Part shown: positions 61,201 to 64,000 of the stretch, one piece after another
Position numbering within the stretch: position 1 is the stretch's first letter
Layout of the letters: the number at the start of each line of letters is the position of its first letter
DNA from: Scolanthus callimorphus
Lineage: Eukaryota > Cnidaria > Anthozoa > Actiniaria > Edwardsiidae
DNA: 64,000 nucleotides
Assembly (NCBI GenBank): GCA_033964015.1
Contig: CM066914.1
Location: forward strand, 7,555,831 to 7,619,830
Direction of reading: 5' to 3'
Notes under the pieces: model-generated
What the model was told of the DNA's origin: nothing
What the model saw: only the letters and a program-made list of their open reading frames with translations
Databases searched by the model: none
Program-made: the position numbers and the translations under genes

Positions 61201-63914
61201 ACTCTGAAGATGAACAACCATCGTTACACTTATAGGTCTTCCACATGTTCTAGATTTGGATTACATAACTACATACGCTCTCCAATAATATGGTTATGGA
61301 CGTTTTAGCTAAACGCGCTGCGCAGTTTTGTCTTTTGGATTTCGGGTTCATTCTGTTCCGCTAGTCAAAGCATCTTAGCCAATCAGATCCTTGTCCTGTT
61401 TCGTCTAGAAGCATCTTAGCCAATCAGATCCTTGTCCTGTTTCGTCTACTAGTGCTGTTGTCTGATCGCGATGAAAACCCATTCCACTGCAATAGGCGAA
61501 ACAGGGCAAGGACCTGATTGGTTAGATGGTTTGACTAGCGGAACGGAAACACCCAAAACAAACCACTTTTAAAGAATTTCCAACGCGACAAAACGGTTTT
61601 AAGCTACGGCTAAACTAGGACACATGCAGCGCGCAAATTTGTGTCCTGCATGTTTTCCTGAGTGGCTAAACTAGAAAACATCGCACGCGTGTCTCGGACA
61701 CATAAAATGTTTCTTGCTTTGTATAGGTAATCGCGTGGGGCCGAGTAAAATTAGGGATTAGTTTCACGAGTGTTTTCAATTTTTTTCCTAAATTGCCCGA
61801 GCCGTCTGCGGCGAGGGCAATTTGAAAAAATTGAAAACACAAGTGAAATTAATCCCTAATTTTACGAGGAACCCATGTGATTACATGTTTATGATATAAA
61901 AGGGCAAAATTCAGCGCGCGTGTTGACTGCACGTATTCAGACGTGTGCGAAGTAATTTTGCCCTCAATAAAGAAAAAAATGCCCTCGCTCTTAGCCAATC
62001 AGCATCGAGTAATTTTGCCCTGTATATTATAAGCAAAGAAACATCTCTTTGTAACGGCTACAAAATCTGTTGCGCGCGACAATGTTCTTGCGTGCCTAAA
62101 CAGGGAAACATGTGTCGGGCTACAATGTTGCGCAATACATGCGTCCTAGTTTAGCCAGGGCTTTAGTTATTAGACGTTTCTTGGCATATGTCATGAAAAA
62201 TGTTTAGCATTATTTTGATGGATTTCCAAATGCTCTTCTTATATCTGTTTTAGTTAACTTTTGTTGATTTTGCACATCTGAGTTTTTGACGGCCACATTT
62301 TGACCGGCCACGTTTAACACAAGTTCTCACTGTTTGTGCGTATACGGCCGGTCAGAAACAAGGTATGACGGAAATTCAAATGGATCTCCTTCCAGCTGTT
62401 ATATTTAGCCCTGAGTCATCACCTCTCTCATTGCGGCATACGAATCATCATCTAGATCATCCCTATGTAGAAATCCCACCAGTGTCTTTATAAGGTGATC
62501 AGATATGGCGGCCAATCTCTGGAGCTCTGTGTCCTCCTCAATAAGATATGCTAGAAACAATAACAACATTATTTGGCACTCCTCGTGGCACTCCATCAAC
62601 AAAGGAAGAAAAGTGATACCAGAAGTTTTAGAAATTACAATGTTAGTCGCACTAAAATACATTTAACTAGAACCAACATACCTAACAGAATAACACAAAA
62701 GTCAAACAGTGTTTATTTTGTCAAGATAAATATGAACAACAATAAGTGCCAATTTTCCAAAGGTTGGGTTTTATTGTCATATCGATATGGACATTATTAT
62801 CAGCTAATGAAAGCATTTTTTTACCAAGGGTTTCTCCGCCCTCAGCTCTGATAGGCAGTGGCTTATCTTTCCTGCACATGCGTACTGTAGTTCCAAGTAT
62901 CTGTGTATAAGAAAAGAACATGCATTTTAGGCGAACAGAAATCAAGACAAGACTAGAAGAACCATAGACCAGGTTTCAATGACTGTAGTGAAACCAATTG
63001 CAAAGTGACTGACTACACCAATTCTGGATAAAACCTATAGGAGTGATTACAAAGTAATTACAAATTACACATGACAGTCAAGTGAAATATACTCTATAAG
63101 GTAATGACTATACTACAATGTACAGCGGTGGACAAAAGTGTTGAGATACTTGCACTCATTACCCTTCAATTTTACTAAAACCCGAAATGGTTCAGTCCCC
63201 CTCTCCTCCCCCAACCCTCTCAATGACGTTTATCCACCATTGTAGTTTATGCAATAAACCGTGCAATGACATCTACTTCTGCATCCACTTCTCCATTACC
63301 GTACATTGGATCTCGTATTGTCGGGCTCATAAAGAACGACCTAAGTTTGACCTGGATTTGCTGTTGTCCCAGGATCATCAGATGGGAAATGCTAGAGAAT
63401 GCAGCTACCTTGAGTAGTAGAGGATGATTATCAGCAGAGGAGAAGGTCCCCACTCGAAACATATTGGTCAAACTGAAAATCAGCACAAACATGTCATTAT
63501 ATTAATGAATAGCACTACATGGGCAAATTGAAACATGGACAAATTGAAACATTGGATTCTTATAAATTGAATTCTTACCATTTTGCTGCTGCTAGCTGGA
63601 CATCATCAGGATTATTGCGTGAGAGTAAGTGGGATAATAGCTGTACAAGGTCCTGGCCATGATAACTTGCTAAAAAAACAACAGCATATATTCTTCATCA
63701 AACAGCAGCAGTACATTTTTATTACCAACCATACACTATAGCTCCTTGATTTTACTACTTGCAAATTTAGTTACTTCACATGACGTACATTTTCTTTCAA
63801 GCAAAACCAGGGTCTGAGTTCTCTGGGAAACAAAAACAGCAACAGATTTTTTTAACTCTTAAAAGAGTTGTGCCAACAATTCAGACTTACTTTGGTCCTT
63901 CCCTGCCATTAATG
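52236..63914 (-). CDS. ARMC8: ARMC8 (armadillo repeat protein 8, CTLH/GID E3 ligase subunit), C-terminal two thirds
   Basis: Thirteen exons in phase on the minus strand: 63891-63914, 63579-63669, 63409-63472, 62825-62900, 62423-62550, 61147-61203, 60368-60619, 58696-58788, 58210-58283, 57837-57912, 56893-56991, 52775-53037 and 52236-52266, about 440 residues. The N-terminal third lies beyond the right edge. Segments matching vertebrate ARMC8 include [95 protein letters not shown] and [13 protein letters not shown], ending KTALQQFT. These are armadillo repeats. ARMC8 (yeast Gid5) binds substrate receptors in the CTLH ubiquitin ligase. The 24-base exon at the right edge is a micro-exon. The 3.9 kb intron at 53038-56892 contains a broken GPCR gene. 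Confidence 0.95.
53280..53640. repeat. Tandem partial duplications of the GPCR TM7 segment
   Basis: AGCATGATAATGGTCCGAAAA occurs at about 53297, 53462 and 53595. The second and third copies are offset by 133 bases and both include TCAGGGGGCCCTT; the first copy is more diverged and offset by about 165. Confidence 0.85.
54189..54546. repeat. 179 bp tandem duplication of the GPCR N-terminal part
   Basis: ACAAAGTTGCACAGGAGCG starts both units, at 54189 and 54368. Units differ at about six positions, so the duplication is recent. The unit length is not a multiple of three. Confidence 0.9.
54757..55044. mobile_element. 288 bp MITE with CTATTACCACTG ends
   Basis: CTATTACCACTGTATGCATT at the left is mirrored exactly at the right, and inverted identity runs about 60 bp including GCTACGCGACCTCAAA. 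Flanks do not give a clear target duplication. Confidence 0.8.
55045..56892. other. ARMC8 intron sequence
   Basis: No exon seen. It contains a foldback repeat at about 55845-56005 (GGGATGTATGGGGCA and its complement, with GACCTGGAAAT/ATTTCCAGGTC inside). The rest has no recognised content. Confidence 0.5.
58291..58375. repeat. 15 bp minisatellite, five to six copies
   Basis: AGATATTACACCGTC repeats head to tail with single-base changes in an ARMC8 intron. Its plus-strand frame reads [10 protein letters not shown] but has no gene context. Confidence 0.9.
58949..59372 (+). mobile_element. 3' end of a CR1/jockey-type LINE
   Basis: The frame 58949-59185 encodes [20 protein letters not shown], then [20 protein letters not shown] and FKKNLRSL. 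This is the well-known C-terminal tail after the reverse transcriptase in jockey/CR1-like elements. The 3' UTR ends in AATAAAGACATG and a run of TATG repeats at about 59338-59358, the usual tail. The 5' part is missing, as in most insertions. Confidence 0.8.
59667..60090. repeat. 212 bp tandem duplication containing a foldback unit
   Basis: TCTCCAAGTAGGTTTTTTGG starts both units, at 59667 and 59879, and the two units are almost identical through ATTACGTGTAGCGATA. Each unit contains an inverted pair (GGGATTCCTGTGTCACT and its complement). Confidence 0.9.
61355..61560. repeat. Foldback repeat with an internal 43 bp direct duplication
   Basis: AGCATCTTAGCCAATCAGAT occurs twice in tandem (about 61371 and 61411), and the complement CTGATTGGTTAGATG lies at about 61513-61527. 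The outer ends TCTGTTCCGCTAGTC and GACTAGCGGAAC pair. Confidence 0.7.
61609..62156. mobile_element. Foldback element with GGCTAAACTAGGAC ends
   Basis: GGCTAAACTAGGACACATGC at the left is mirrored by GCGTCCTAGTTTAGCC at the right. It contains a separate strong stem at 61745-61865 (GTAAAATTAGGGATTA and its complement, extending through TTTTCAATTTTTT), so this is probably one element nested in another. Confidence 0.7.
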
Positions 63915-64000
63915 CTGGCATAAATCAAAAGAACAAGGAGCTGGTTAATAACCAAACACTTTCCCAGTCTTAATCAGATAGGAAACCAAAAACAAGATGG

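Overview
This is a 64 kb piece of a metazoan nuclear genome. Genes are split into many short exons with GT-AG introns, conserved animal proteins lie on both strands, and intergenic and intronic DNA is packed with small inverted-repeat DNA transposons, LINE tails and a BEL/Pao relic. The repeat style, the intron density and the type of class A receptor suggest an anthozoan cnidarian, probably a stony coral or anemone. That assignment is inference; no marker gene in the window proves it.

Layout. 1-2450: decayed BEL/Pao LTR retrotransposon cut by the window edge. 3458-8248 (minus): six internal exons of a nuclear, SUMO-interaction-rich protein that looks like the N-terminal part of a SENP1/2-type SUMO protease; its catalytic part is not in the window. 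11723-20693 (plus): SPATS2/SPATS2L homologue in 14 exons, with two single-base frame breaks. 22865-25119 (plus): RPL41 (eL41), a 25-codon ribosomal protein gene in three coding exons. 26797-37757 (minus): complete CLASRP (SFRS16) homologue in 19 exons. 38282-40118 (plus): a 76-residue unidentified small protein divergent from CLASRP. 41508-50027 (plus): 398-residue BEN-domain protein in seven exons, with a single-exon GIY-YIG nuclease-fold gene (44089-44448, minus) inside its large third intron. 52236-63914 (minus): the C-terminal two thirds of ARMC8, a CTLH/GID E3 ligase subunit, in 13 exons. Its large intron holds a broken class A GPCR gene, and other introns hold a LINE 3' end and tandem duplications.

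Most of these are housekeeping-type nuclear or RNA-related genes: splicing (CLASRP), translation (RPL41), RNA-binding (SPATS2), ubiquitin ligase (ARMC8) and chromatin (BEN). They are unrelated neighbours, not a pathway. Exon joins were worked out by hand from conserved protein sequence, splice sites and codon phase, and nearly all phases close exactly, which makes the models strong. I did not find a clearly new multi-gene system. The most interesting items are the nested GIY-YIG gene, the unnamed 76-residue protein, the two frame breaks in SPATS2, the GPCR broken by tandem duplications, and a TTAA-flanked element whose empty target site is visible elsewhere in the window.
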